DNA of 36,477 nucleotides from positions 1 through 36,477 of the forward strand of contig CAISPN010000017.1 in assembly GCA_903887375.1 (NCBI GenBank), read 5' to 3'. Origin of the DNA: an uncultured cyanobacterium (lineage in GTDB: Bacteria > Cyanobacteriota > Cyanobacteriia > Cyanobacteriales > Microcystaceae). The notes under the pieces are model-generated. The model ran no database searches, was not told the origin of the DNA, and saw only the letters and a list, made by a program, of their open reading frames with translations. Shown piece after piece: positions 1 to 8,388 of the stretch (its first letter is position 1; the number at the start of each line of letters is the position of its first letter). Both the position numbers and the translations under genes were made by a program.

Positions 1-139
1 GTTATTTTGAAAAAAAGCCTCTAACCATTAAGTACATAGTGGCTGCGAATCATGGGCTAGATAGGTCTTCTCCATATCAATTTTCTAGATTATTCGGTTG
101 AGATGTATCAGGTTTTATTCACAAAAAGCCAGAGAACAT

Positions 140-2383
140 CTAGACCTCAATAAGGACGCGTAAGTTACCTCGTTTTTTGGTAACTCGACAAGCAACACTT
201 GTACCATGACGTTCAAATTCCAAGTCCATAATGGTTCGACCAACCTTTAGATTCTCGATAGATAAATGATTAATTGATTTTAATAAAGTTGGTTCAATTA
301 TTCGTAAATTATTACTTGGAGCATCAGGTACCAAGTTGAGCATCATCTGGAATAATTGAAAAATTGTACCTGTTGCCCATGCCTGAGGTGAACAAGCTAC
401 AGGATATTGAATAGGAGAATTGTTCTCTATTCGATCAAAACCACAAAAGAGCTCTGGTGGACGCTGATAAGGTTGCATCAAGGTCATATCAATTAAACCT
501 TCTGCTATTTCTAATGCCTGCTCCACTAAGCCTATTGAACGTAGTCCTAAGGCAATAAAATTATTATCATGAGGCCAAACCGAACCGACATGATACCCCA
601 TTGGATTGTATGCAGATGAAGTACTACTCAAGGTGCGAATTCCCCAGCCATTAAACATGTCACTAGCTAGCAATCTTTCTGCCACATTGTTAGCTTTTTC
701 TGGATCTAATAAACCCAGTCCAAGACAGTGGCCGGGATTCGAGGTGATACTGTCTACTGTTTTACCATCCCCATCTAAGGCTAGTGCGCAAAAATCATGA
801 TCCTCCATCCAGAAATCTCGATTGAAACGAACTTTTAAATCTCTCGCTTGTCTTTGCCAAAGCTCTGTTAAATTGGGTAATTTCTTGACATGGGCTAGCT
901 CAGCCATGCGAATTTTGGCGGCATAAACGTAAGCCTGAACTTCACTAAGGGCTATAGGTCCTTTGGCAATTTGTCCCTTACTATTAACAATACAATCCTC
1001 AGAATCCTTCCAACCCTGGTTGAATAGACCTCCTTGGGAGCGACGTTCATAGCAGAGATAACCACTAGCTTTCATATGCTGATCAATCCAATTCATCGCA
1101 TTTAAAGCCTTACCCCATAAATTTTCCAAGATTTCTTGATCGCCAGTCCAAGCATAATACTCAGCATAAAGCATTAGCCACAGAGGAGTAGCATCAACCG
1201 TACCATAGTAAGGGGTATGGGGAATTTCCTTGCAACGGGCCATTTCTCCTAAGCGAATCTCATGCAGAATTTTACCTGGTTCCTCGTCTCGCCAATGATT
1301 ATCTTCTTTACCTTGATATTCAGCTAGTACGTACAAAGTATCACGAGCGATTGCCGGCTCGAGAATCAGTGTTTGAGAGGCAGCAACAATAGAATCACGG
1401 CCAAAGAGAGTAGAAAACCAGGGCACACCTGCTGTGAGGATTTTTTTTCCTTCAAAAGTTTGTCTGAGTAAATAAAGATCCCGTTCTGCTTGCTGAATAA
1501 CTTGATTGATAGTTTTGTTATCAGTTCGGATCTTGGTGATTTCTTGCGCCCAGTTCTTTTCTTCTAGAAGTTCAGCAGCATTAGCCTGCATTAAAGTTAC
1601 AGGGGATGGAATAGTAGATGTTGGATGGTTGTTAGTAAATAAATGGAGATAATAACCTATAGTTTGAATTTGGTGAGGCTCCAATGAGAAGTTCCATATG
1701 GCAGTATTACCTTGTATGTCATTTGGTTGATGGTAGCTAAAACAAACTCTAGATTCCATCACAGTACTATCTAGACCTAAATAAGTCAAAATAATCTCTT
1801 TAGCTTTAGGGAAAGAAGGATCAGAATCTTCTAAGTTGTTATTTTTTGGTTCTATAAATCTTAATAATTTACCCCTCTGTGGACGAGATAAACCTCTGAC
1901 TTCAAATAAATCCATAAAGTCTGAATCAAAACTCAGACTAAGAGTAAAAACTACTGATTGGCGATTGTAGTTAGTAATTAGTATTTCTTCAAATAGACCG
2001 CCATTGATTACCATTTCACGTTTAATCCCAATGGTCTCAGCCTTGATATTTTCAATCTGAGGGTTAGCACATAAAACGGTTAAGGCAAAACCCTTGTGAG
2101 CAGTACTACTTAACAATACTGGAGAGTGCCCATCTATCTGAAGTTCTAAACGACTAAGAAATCTAGTATCTCGACAAAATAGTCCCATACTTCCCTTGAT
2201 TCCTTCTTCTAAACAACCAATTCCAGAAATATTGCCAAGAATATCAGTAATTAGAAAAAGATCATCATCTTTAAGAGTAAGAGTAAGGATTGGACGCTCT
2301 CCAACTAAACAAGACCATTCTGGTAAATTTACATCTGCAGCAGCTATATAAGATCTGCCATGAATTTCAAATCGTTCTGACAT
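140..2383 (-). CDS. Amylo-alpha-1,6-glucosidase / glycogen debranching-type protein
   Basis: About 747 residues from the ATG at 2383. A TTG 15 nt further upstream is in frame, but the ATG gives the usual N-terminus MSERFEIHG. The first ~230 residues look like the GDE N-terminal (bis) domain. The rest is an (alpha/alpha)6-type glucosidase domain with the hallmark WFSTLFGRDSIVAA near residue 325 and YHVGSVWPHDN near residue 600. Proteins of this family hydrolyse alpha-1,6 branch glucose or related alpha-glucosides in the cytoplasm; no signal peptide is visible. It is the last gene of a minus-strand run behind two GT4 glycosyltransferases, 18 nt after the stop of the nearer one, so probably co-transcribed. 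That context suggests turnover of a glucan or glucoside made by the neighbours (inference). The exact substrate cannot be read from the sequence. Confidence 0.85.
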   Translation of the reverse strand: MSERFEIHGRSYIAAADVNLPEWSCLVGERPILTLTLKDDDLFLITDILGNISGIGCLEEGIKGSMGLFCRDTRFLSRLELQIDGHSPVLLSSTAHKGFALTVLCANPQIENIKAETIGIKREMVINGGLFEEILITNYNRQSVVFTLSLSFDSDFMDLFEVRGLSRPQRGKLLRFIEPKNNNLEDSDPSFPKAKEIILTYLGLDSTVMESRVCFSYHQPNDIQGNTAIWNFSLEPHQIQTIGYYLHLFTNNHPTSTIPSPVTLMQANAAELLEEKNWAQEITKIRTDNKTINQVIQQAERDLYLLRQTFEGKKILTAGVPWFSTLFGRDSIVAASQTLILEPAIARDTLYVLAEYQGKEDNHWRDEEPGKILHEIRLGEMARCKEIPHTPYYGTVDATPLWLMLYAEYYAWTGDQEILENLWGKALNAMNWIDQHMKASGYLCYERRSQGGLFNQGWKDSEDCIVNSKGQIAKGPIALSEVQAYVYAAKIRMAELAHVKKLPNLTELWQRQARDLKVRFNRDFWMEDHDFCALALDGDGKTVDSITSNPGHCLGLGLLDPEKANNVAERLLASDMFNGWGIRTLSSTSSAYNPMGYHVGSVWPHDNNFIALGLRSIGLVEQALEIAEGLIDMTLMQPYQRPPELFCGFDRIENNSPIQYPVACSPQAWATGTIFQLFQMMLNLVPDAPSNNLRIIEPTLLKSINHLSIENLKVGRTIMDLEFERHGTSVACRVTKKRGNLRVLIEV

Positions 2384-2401
2384 AATAAATATCAACAAGT
2401 A

Positions 2402-3721
2402 CTATTTTTTTCTGATCACTAACATTGAATTGTCTTTGGCATTAATTAATTCAGGCATATAAACGATTGGGTCTTTCATAATCGACTGTGCCAGTGTACG
2501 TCTATAAAGATCACTTAATTGAATGCCAATATGTTTCCAACTAAAGTTTTGATTAACGCTAGCTGAAGCTTGTTTTTTCATTTTTCCAGCTAATAGCTCA
2601 TCGTTAAGAATTCGTTTGATAGCTTGAGAAAAAGCATTTATATCCTTAGGTGGTACCAGTAATCCAGTCTCTTCTGGTAAGACTGTAAACTTCAATCCGC
2701 CAACATCCGAAGCAACTACGGGAGTTCCACAGGCCATTGATTCAATAGCAACCAATCCAAAGGGCTCATAATGACTAGGAATAACACAAACATCAGCAGC
2801 GCAGTAGTATAAAGGCAGTTGTTGATGTCCAACCTGTCCTGCAAAGATAGTTTGTCTCTCTAAAGAGAGTTCTTGTAAAATTTTTTCAATCCTCTCTCTC
2901 TCTTGCCCATCTGCTCGATTAGATGAACTGCCTCCTACAATTATTAATTTGAGATCTTTTCGGTAATCTGGTAGTATTTGCGCGCAACTTCTAAGCAGGG
3001 TCTCGATGCCTTTACGAGGATCGAAACGGCCAACATAAAGCACAATTTTTTCCGATTTTGCAAATCCTAATTTTAATCTTGCTGCTGTTTGAGAAATATG
3101 ATTAAAGTTATCTGTATCCGTTCCACAAGGAATCAGTACAATATTCCCGTGAGATGATATTAAATTTCTTAAACTCTCTTGTTCTTGAGGGCTCGTTGCT
3201 ACGACACAATCAGCATTTTCTAAAATCTCTTTTTCTATAGCTAATCGGATCTTGGCTATAGCTGGAAGGACGGCAATAGAATCATATTTTACTACCCCTA
3301 GAGAATGATAAGTATGGATTAACTGAATTTTGCTGTGTTTTTGTAACTCTAGGCCGATCCATGCCGAAAGCCAATAATTTGTATGAATTAGTGGATAAAT
3401 GATTGATTGTTTGTTTTGCCAAATCTGGAAAGAGTTCAGAAATTCTGGCATATAAGCAAATAATTGGTCTCTAGGAATAAAACATTCTGGTCCAGCTTTG
3501 ATACGAATAGTTCTACAGTAAGGAGAATGCTGGACAATATCTAGCTGATCATAATCGGTTTTTCGGGTAAACATATCAACTTGCCAACCTAAGTTCGCTA
3601 ATTTTTCACCCACATTACGAACATAAACGTTCTGTCCTCCTGCTTCTTCTCTACCTACGTCAGCTGTAGGATCTCCATGAACTGAAATCAAAGCAATTGG
3701 TTGTCTATTTTGATTTGCCAT
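2402..3721 (-). CDS. GT4 glycosyltransferase, minimal sucrose-phosphate-synthase-like
   Basis: About 439 residues from the ATG at 3721; an in-frame GTG at 3739 is the alternative. The N-terminal Rossmann half carries ISVHGDPTADVG, EEAGGQNVYV and WQVDMFTRK, the pattern of the sucrose-phosphate synthase / MshA-like GT4 branch. The C-terminal half has YVGRFDPRKG and the nucleotide-sugar motif EPFGLVAIESMACGTPVV. Cyanobacterial SPS enzymes can consist of this glycosyltransferase unit alone, without the phosphatase-like tail. A sucrose-phosphate phosphatase and an invertase lie about 2 kb away, so synthesis of sucrose-6-phosphate from a nucleotide glucose and fructose-6-phosphate is a reasonable proposal. 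It remains inference, because GT4 acceptors are hard to predict. The gene starts 21 nt after the preceding GT4 gene and is probably translated from the same message. Confidence 0.72.
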   Translation of the reverse strand: MANQNRQPIALISVHGDPTADVGREEAGGQNVYVRNVGEKLANLGWQVDMFTRKTDYDQLDIVQHSPYCRTIRIKAGPECFIPRDQLFAYMPEFLNSFQIWQNKQSIIYPLIHTNYWLSAWIGLELQKHSKIQLIHTYHSLGVVKYDSIAVLPAIAKIRLAIEKEILENADCVVATSPQEQESLRNLISSHGNIVLIPCGTDTDNFNHISQTAARLKLGFAKSEKIVLYVGRFDPRKGIETLLRSCAQILPDYRKDLKLIIVGGSSSNRADGQERERIEKILQELSLERQTIFAGQVGHQQLPLYYCAADVCVIPSHYEPFGLVAIESMACGTPVVASDVGGLKFTVLPEETGLLVPPKDINAFSQAIKRILNDELLAGKMKKQASASVNQNFSWKHIGIQLSDLYRRTLAQSIMKDPIVYMPELINAKDNSMLVIRKK

Positions 3722-3742
3722 ATGAATTTTTAACCCCACTTT

Positions 3743-4828
3743 TTAGGTCTTATTTAATTGATTAATGGCTACTGAACTTGTAAAACCATTTTTCGAATAA
3801 TGTTTTGATAAAATTTCCCTATAGACAGCTTCATAGCCATCGGTCAAACGCTCAGCAGTAAAATTCATCAGGACATATTCACGACATTCAAAACGACTTA
3901 AAAGCGAAACCTGCTTAATGGCATCTAAGCAATCTTTTACGGTATTACAAAGAAAACCACTTTTTTCGTGAGAGATAATTTCGGGCGCTGCCCCCAAATT
4001 CATTGCAATGACTGGCGTTCCTGTAGCCATAGACTCAATCATCACCAAACCAAAAGGTTCTCTCCAGGTAATAGGGAATAAAGTGGCTAAGGCTTTGCCC
4101 ATTAAAATATTTTTTTGAGCATGATTAGCTTCTCCTAGAAATTGAATCTGCTTTTGATCTATATGTGGTTTAATTTGGGTTTCAAAGTATTCAACATCGA
4201 CAGGATCAATTTTTCCTGCCATTTTCAAAGGAAAACCTGAACGTTTAGCAATCTCAATGGCTAAATGAGGTCCTTTTTCGGGAGACATCCTACCCAAAAA
4301 AGCTAAATATGGAGAATAATCTGCCTTAGGGTAAAAGTCGAAGCGATTGACGTCGATTCCATTGTAGACAGTTGCAACGTAGTTTAAATTGAGCCTTGAT
4401 TCTCGTTGTGATTGGGAAATGCTGACAAAATTCTGATGACGAGCATGAGTGAAAAGTTTTTCATTATCAGGCGTAAATACACCATGTAACGTATGTATAG
4501 TTGGCGTTGTGACTAAAGCAGCACAAGGTAAAGCTGCGCATCCTATATGGGAGTGAATAATGTCAAATTCATTTGATCTTTCATAAATTCGACTCAGGTT
4601 CAGCATTTCATAGATACCATATTCTTTGACTTGAGGGTCTAAACGTAAAGCGCTTGGATGAACGGATTCAAGTTTAGCTAAAGTTAAAGAATCGCCTGAG
4701 GCAAACAGAGTGACATCATGTCCTCTACTTACTAATTCATCAGTCAATAACCCCACTACTAGCTCAATTCCGCCATAGGCAGGTGGAGGTACTCTTTCCC
4801 ATAAAGGGGCTATCTGGGCAATTCGCAT
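3743..4828 (-). CDS. GT4 family glycosyltransferase
   Basis: 361 residues, ATG start at 4828. The start MRIAQIAPLWERVPPPAYGG is the classic GT4 opening with a glycine-rich donor loop (YGGIE). Near residue 175 lies FLGRMSPEKG, and near residue 255 the E-x7-E type motif EPFGLVMIESMATGTPVI, which binds the nucleotide sugar. No membrane segment or signal peptide is seen, so it is cytosolic or peripheral. It leads the minus-strand run GT4 / SPS-like GT4 / debranching-type glucosidase. A good TATAAT lies about 85 nt upstream of its start. The acceptor is unknown. Candidates are a glucosyl-compatible solute, a glycogen-like glucan or a surface glycan; the neighbouring sucrose genes favour the first two but do not prove it. 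Confidence 0.8.
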   Translation of the reverse strand: MRIAQIAPLWERVPPPAYGGIELVVGLLTDELVSRGHDVTLFASGDSLTLAKLESVHPSALRLDPQVKEYGIYEMLNLSRIYERSNEFDIIHSHIGCAALPCAALVTTPTIHTLHGVFTPDNEKLFTHARHQNFVSISQSQRESRLNLNYVATVYNGIDVNRFDFYPKADYSPYLAFLGRMSPEKGPHLAIEIAKRSGFPLKMAGKIDPVDVEYFETQIKPHIDQKQIQFLGEANHAQKNILMGKALATLFPITWREPFGLVMIESMATGTPVIAMNLGAAPEIISHEKSGFLCNTVKDCLDAIKQVSLLSRFECREYVLMNFTAERLTDGYEAVYREILSKHYSKNGFTSSVAINQLNKT

Positions 4829-4911
4829 ATCAATTTCTTAAAAAATATGAATTATTAAATAACAATTGGAATTTTATGCTTAAAAAGCAATTGTAAATTG
4901 GAGTGAAAAGA

Positions 4912-4917
4912 ATTATA
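4912..4917 (-). promoter_or_regulatory. Candidate -10 box for the GT4 operon
   Basis: The minus strand reads TATAAT here, 84 nt before the ATG at 4828. No convincing -35 hexamer is found at 16-18 nt, so if this is a promoter it may depend on an activator. Confidence 0.35.
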
Positions 4918-4964
4918 GTCTTTCGTCTTTAGCTACATCCTAATAGATTCATTGTGTAAATAGG

Positions 4965-4990
4965 GGTCAATACCGATAATTATTGGTCAA
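4965..4990. repeat. Direct repeat GGTCAA x2 around a near-palindrome
   Basis: GGTCAA occurs at 4965-4970 and again at 4985-4990, exactly 20 bp apart (two helical turns). Between them lies ACCGATAATTATTGGT, a palindrome with one mismatch. It sits just past the phosphatase stop and upstream of the GT4 operon. The spacing is operator-like, but it could also be a weak terminator; function is inferred only from symmetry. Confidence 0.35.
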
Positions 4991-4997
4991 TTTATCT

Positions 4998-5729
4998 TTA
5001 TTTAAGTAACTGAAAATATTCTAATCCTTCTAAAATTCCCCACGCATAAGATCTAGTAGCCCAATAAAGACTGGGACGCATATTTTTTTGGTACCACTCT
5101 ATTAGTTCTGGCTGGGCATTGCCTACAATAGTGCCTAGTGTGAGTTGTTCAAACAAATTAATATCATTACCAGAATCACCAAAGACTAAAGTAGATTCAA
5201 CTTGAATATCTAAAAGCTTTCTTAAATAGGTAATTGCTAATCCTTTATTGGCATTACGGGGTACAATATCAATATCTCGACCACTGCTAAAAATCATCTG
5301 ATAAACTAGCCCTAATTCATTTAATTGGGTCTTTAATTCTTCTAAAATACTGGAATTTTGGGGTTGATTTAGACAGAAACTAATTTTCCAAGGGTTTTGC
5401 TCTTGCAAAGATTGAGGCAATAATTGTTTGAGAGATTGCGCTACACTGATAATATTTTGAGGTTTCCATTGTTCAGATATTTTATTTTCCCAAAATATAT
5501 CAGGTTGACTTTGATGATAAATTTCTGTACCCACTCCTGTTACCCAGTAATCAGGTTCTAAAAGCTGTTTTTCATTCATTAATTGAACTGCTGAACCATA
5601 TGATCTGCCAGTAGCATAAATTAAATATAAATCCTGTCGTTTAGCTATTAATTTTTGATTAAGAATTTTTGTAGCTTGATCATCTCCAACCAATGTATTG
5701 TCTAAGTCTGTGACTATTATATATTTCAT
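4998..5729 (-). CDS. Sucrose-6-phosphate phosphatase (HAD superfamily)
   Basis: About 243 residues from the ATG at 5729 (MKYIIVTDLDNTLVG). Longer in-frame starts up to 5774 would run into the divergent invertase gene and add a non-conserved stretch. HAD motif I is DLDNTLVGDD with the nucleophile Asp8 and Asp10. Motif II is in YATGRSYGSA, and motif IV is VFGDSGNDINLFE near residue 190. The C2-type cap pattern (VTGVGTEIY) and the length fit the S6PP family, which removes phosphate from sucrose-6-phosphate, the last step of sucrose synthesis. It is divergent from a GH100 invertase with only 15 bp between start codons. Related HAD enzymes acting on glucosylglycerol-phosphate or mannosylglycerate-phosphate are the main alternatives. 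Confidence 0.82.
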   Translation of the reverse strand: MKYIIVTDLDNTLVGDDQATKILNQKLIAKRQDLYLIYATGRSYGSAVQLMNEKQLLEPDYWVTGVGTEIYHQSQPDIFWENKISEQWKPQNIISVAQSLKQLLPQSLQEQNPWKISFCLNQPQNSSILEELKTQLNELGLVYQMIFSSGRDIDIVPRNANKGLAITYLRKLLDIQVESTLVFGDSGNDINLFEQLTLGTIVGNAQPELIEWYQKNMRPSLYWATRSYAWGILEGLEYFQLLK

Positions 5730-5744
5730 AAAATAAAGAGAGAT

Positions 5745-7229
5745 ATGAAAAAAACAAATTATATCCAAGAACAAATCATTGTAAATTTAGCTAAATCATT
5801 ACTTTACGAAAAAGCTTTAGTTAAACTAGACGGTCAATTTGTGGGAGCAAGAGCAGCCATTGCCAGAATTTCTCAAAATGTTCATTCAGAAACAGACTTG
5901 AATTATGGAGAGATTTTTATCAGAGACAATGTACCTGTTATGATCTATTTGTTGATTGATGGTCAATACGAAATTGTTCAGAATTTTTTGAATATATGTT
6001 TACAATTACAAAGTACAGAATTTCAAACTAAAGGAATTTTTCCTATTAGTTTTATAGATGTTAATAATCAATTAGTAGCAGACTATGGACAAAGAGCGAT
6101 TGGTCGAATTTGTTCAGTAGATGCCACATTATGGTGGCCAATTCTAGCCTATTTCTATGTTCAGCGAACAGGAGATCAAGCCTGGGCGATCAAAACAGAA
6201 GTTCAAATAGGATTACAAAGATTTCTTGAATTGATCCTCCATCCTCAGTTTAGAGACGCACCAACACTCTATGTTCCAGATGGAGCATTTATGATCGACC
6301 GTCCAATGGATGTTTGGGGCAATCCTTTAGAAATTCAAGTTCTCTTATATGCCTCTTTAATGAGCTCAGTATCCTTAATTAAAATAGATCTAGAAGACAA
6401 AAACTCAACTCAATCGAATGCCTTTAGAGATTTTCAATATCACCAATTTAACTACGCTACTGCTTGGCTCAAAAGATTAAAGCGTTATTTACTAACTCAT
6501 TATTGGGTCAATAATAAAACCATTCAAGTTCTGCGTCGTCGTCCTACTGAACAATATGGGGAATCGATTACTAATGAATATAATATTCAAACAGAAACAA
6601 TTCCTCATTGGTTACAAGATTGGTTAGGAAATCAAGGAGGTTATTTGATAGGTAATGTTCGTACTGGCAGACCTGATTTCAGGTTTTTTACCTTAGGTAA
6701 TTGTCTAGGAGCAATCTTTGATATTATTAGTCCAGTACAACAGCAGTCATTGTTTACTCTTTTTCTTCGTAATCGTCATAGTCTTTTTGCTCAAATGCCT
6801 TTAAGGATATGTCATCCTCCTTTAGAGTCACAAGACTGGCGATTGATAACAGGTTTTGATCGCAAGAACTTACCTTGGTGTTACCACAATGCTGGACATT
6901 GGCCCTGTTTACTCTGGTTTTTTGTCTTGGCTATTCTACGTTATCAAAATCGTTACGGGGATTTATCAATTGATGGTTCTGATTCTTTTGAACTTTTGCT
7001 GGAAGAATCTTATCAAGTTCTCTTAGAACGATTGCCACAACAGAAGTGGGCAGAATATTTTGATGGACCTACAGGCATTTGGATAGGACAACAGGCAAGA
7101 AATTACCAAACCTGGACAATCGCAGGTTTTTTGTTAGTTCACCATTTCCTTAAGGTTAATCCTGCTGATAGTAGTATTATGAACCTACCTAATTTAAACC
7201 AAATTCTTCAATCAAAACCGCAAATATAG
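5745..7229 (+). CDS. Alkaline/neutral invertase, GH100
   Basis: 494 residues. The ATG at 5745 follows AAAGAGAG, a plausible ribosome site. The fold is an (alpha/alpha)6 barrel. GEIFIRDNVP near residue 55 and GRICSVDATLWWP near residue 120 are typical of GH100. The acid/base region MIDRPMDVWGNPLEIQ places the conserved Asp near residue 185, and WAEYFDGPTGIWIG holds the second acidic residue near 437. The enzyme splits sucrose to glucose and fructose in the cytoplasm. Cyanobacterial InvA/InvB proteins are about 460-490 residues, so this is full length. Being divergent from sucrose-phosphate phosphatase, it could balance sucrose synthesis and breakdown. Its promoter must lie inside the phosphatase coding region. 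Confidence 0.9.
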   Translation: MKKTNYIQEQIIVNLAKSLLYEKALVKLDGQFVGARAAIARISQNVHSETDLNYGEIFIRDNVPVMIYLLIDGQYEIVQNFLNICLQLQSTEFQTKGIFPISFIDVNNQLVADYGQRAIGRICSVDATLWWPILAYFYVQRTGDQAWAIKTEVQIGLQRFLELILHPQFRDAPTLYVPDGAFMIDRPMDVWGNPLEIQVLLYASLMSSVSLIKIDLEDKNSTQSNAFRDFQYHQFNYATAWLKRLKRYLLTHYWVNNKTIQVLRRRPTEQYGESITNEYNIQTETIPHWLQDWLGNQGGYLIGNVRTGRPDFRFFTLGNCLGAIFDIISPVQQQSLFTLFLRNRHSLFAQMPLRICHPPLESQDWRLITGFDRKNLPWCYHNAGHWPCLLWFFVLAILRYQNRYGDLSIDGSDSFELLLEESYQVLLERLPQQKWAEYFDGPTGIWIGQQARNYQTWTIAGFLLVHHFLKVNPADSSIMNLPNLNQILQSKPQI

Positions 7230-7313
7230 TTTAGAAACTGTAGTTCTTTTGAAGATAAAGCATGAAGAAAAGTTAAACTAACAGATATAGACAATTAGGG
7301 TCCAAAGCTCTTT

Positions 7314-8057
7314 ATGAGAAAATTTCACCGTTCAGATAGTGCCCTAGGACTAGTCTCGACTATCAGCTTTCCCGCGATTGTGGGAACTGCAGATATGATG
7401 GTCAAGTCCGCCGAAGTTACCTTAGTAGGATATGAAAAAATTGGAGGCGGACATTGTACTGCTATTGTCAGAGGGAATATTGCTGATGTGCGTTTAGCAG
7501 TAGAAGAAGGAGCAAAGACCGCTGAACAATTCGGACAGCTAGTTTCTAAATTAGTAATCGCCAGACCGATGCCTAACCTTGAAGCAGTATTTCCCATAGG
7601 CAGCCACTTAGTTGAGATCGCCCAGCAGCAAAGAGGCTATAGTAAATTGAGCAACAGTTCTATAGGTTTACTAGAAACCAGAGGATTTCCGGCCTTGGTA
7701 GGAGCAGCTGATGCCATGCTCAAATCGGCCAATGTCCAGCTATCTTCCTATGAAAAAATAGGAGCAGGACTTTGCACTGCAATTATCAGAGGCTCTGTAG
7801 CCAATGTAGCTGTAGCCATAGAAGCAGGTATGGCAGAAGCCGAAAGAATAGGTCAACTTCATGCGGTAATGGTCATTCCCCGCATACTAGAAGATCTCGA
7901 AAGCACCTTACCAATTGCCAGCTTCTGGTTAGAAAAACCAGAAACCCTTCCGATGCTTATGCCCAAACAGAAAGAAAGAGTAGCGCTTCCTGAATTGGAA
8001 AAAACTAGAGCTCCCCTAAAAGTACAAAAAGATCGACAAATCGATCTAGAACTGTGA
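7314..8057 (+). CDS. ccmO: Carboxysome shell protein CcmO (tandem BMC domains)
   Basis: 247 residues containing two bacterial-microcompartment domains, about residues 11-95 and 118-202. Each carries the pore-proximal motif (YEKIGGGHCTAIVRG in the first, YEKIGAGLCTAIIRG in the second), followed by a helix with a FGQL or IGQL turn. Two BMC-H-like repeats plus a charged C-terminal tail of about 40 residues is the CcmO architecture, a minor but required facet/shell component of beta-carboxysomes. No other ccm gene is in the window: it sits alone between invertase and ndhL, as in cyanobacteria where ccmO is detached from ccmKLMN. The ATG start is clear; upstream is only a weak AGGG. Confidence 0.9.
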   Translation: MRKFHRSDSALGLVSTISFPAIVGTADMMVKSAEVTLVGYEKIGGGHCTAIVRGNIADVRLAVEEGAKTAEQFGQLVSKLVIARPMPNLEAVFPIGSHLVEIAQQQRGYSKLSNSSIGLLETRGFPALVGAADAMLKSANVQLSSYEKIGAGLCTAIIRGSVANVAVAIEAGMAEAERIGQLHAVMVIPRILEDLESTLPIASFWLEKPETLPMLMPKQKERVALPELEKTRAPLKVQKDRQIDLEL

Positions 8058-8071
8058 TTGAGCAGATAGAG

Positions 8072-8077
8072 TATAAT
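8072..8077 (+). promoter_or_regulatory. Candidate -10 box for ndhL
   Basis: A TATAAT hexamer lies 15 nt after the ccmO stop and 47 nt before the preferred ndhL ATG. No good -35 is visible. If used, it gives ndhL an independent transcript. Confidence 0.3.
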
Positions 8078-8123
8078 TTTTGAAGATAAGGCTTTGTATT
8101 TTTACTATTTACTTAAATTGACT

Positions 8124-8348
8124 ATGCCATCTTCAGAACTAATCCTAATAGCTCTTGCCTACCTGGTTTTGGGGGGTCTTTACCTACTCGTACTTCCGGC
8201 TGCTTTATATTTCTATTTGAATAAACGCTGGTATGTCGCCAGCTCAATAGAGAGAACCTTTATGTATGGTTTGGTTTTTCTCTTCTTTCCAGGATTACTA
8301 CTACTAGCTCCATTTTTAAACTTAAGACCAACTCGCCGTACAACATAG
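8124..8348 (+). CDS. ndhL: NAD(P)H-quinone oxidoreductase subunit L
   Basis: 74 residues from the ATG at 8124; an in-frame TTG at 8094 would add ten residues of uncertain value. Two membrane segments, about residues 5-27 and 43-62, flank a basic loop ([18 protein letters not shown]). The end [16 protein letters not shown] is the characteristic NdhL signature. NdhL is a small cyanobacteria/chloroplast-specific subunit of the thylakoid NDH-1 complex, needed for stable attachment of the hydrophilic arm and hence for cyclic electron flow and CO2 uptake. It stands between ccmO and aspartokinase, so two inorganic-carbon-related genes are adjacent here, although they need not be co-regulated. Confidence 0.85.
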   Translation: MPSSELILIALAYLVLGGLYLLVLPAALYFYLNKRWYVASSIERTFMYGLVFLFFPGLLLLAPFLNLRPTRRTT

Positions 8349-8388
8349 ATTAGAAATAAAAAAGTTAAAAATTAAATAGTTCCCAGCC

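Noticed and set aside
1-139. Possible coding or regulatory sequence at the window start
   Set aside because: No frame with support and no hairpin followed by T; it is only the region after the debranching-type gene.
5730-5774. Longer start for the sucrose-phosphate phosphatase
   Set aside because: The added stretch overlaps the invertase start and is not HAD-like; the HAD fold begins right after ATG 5729.
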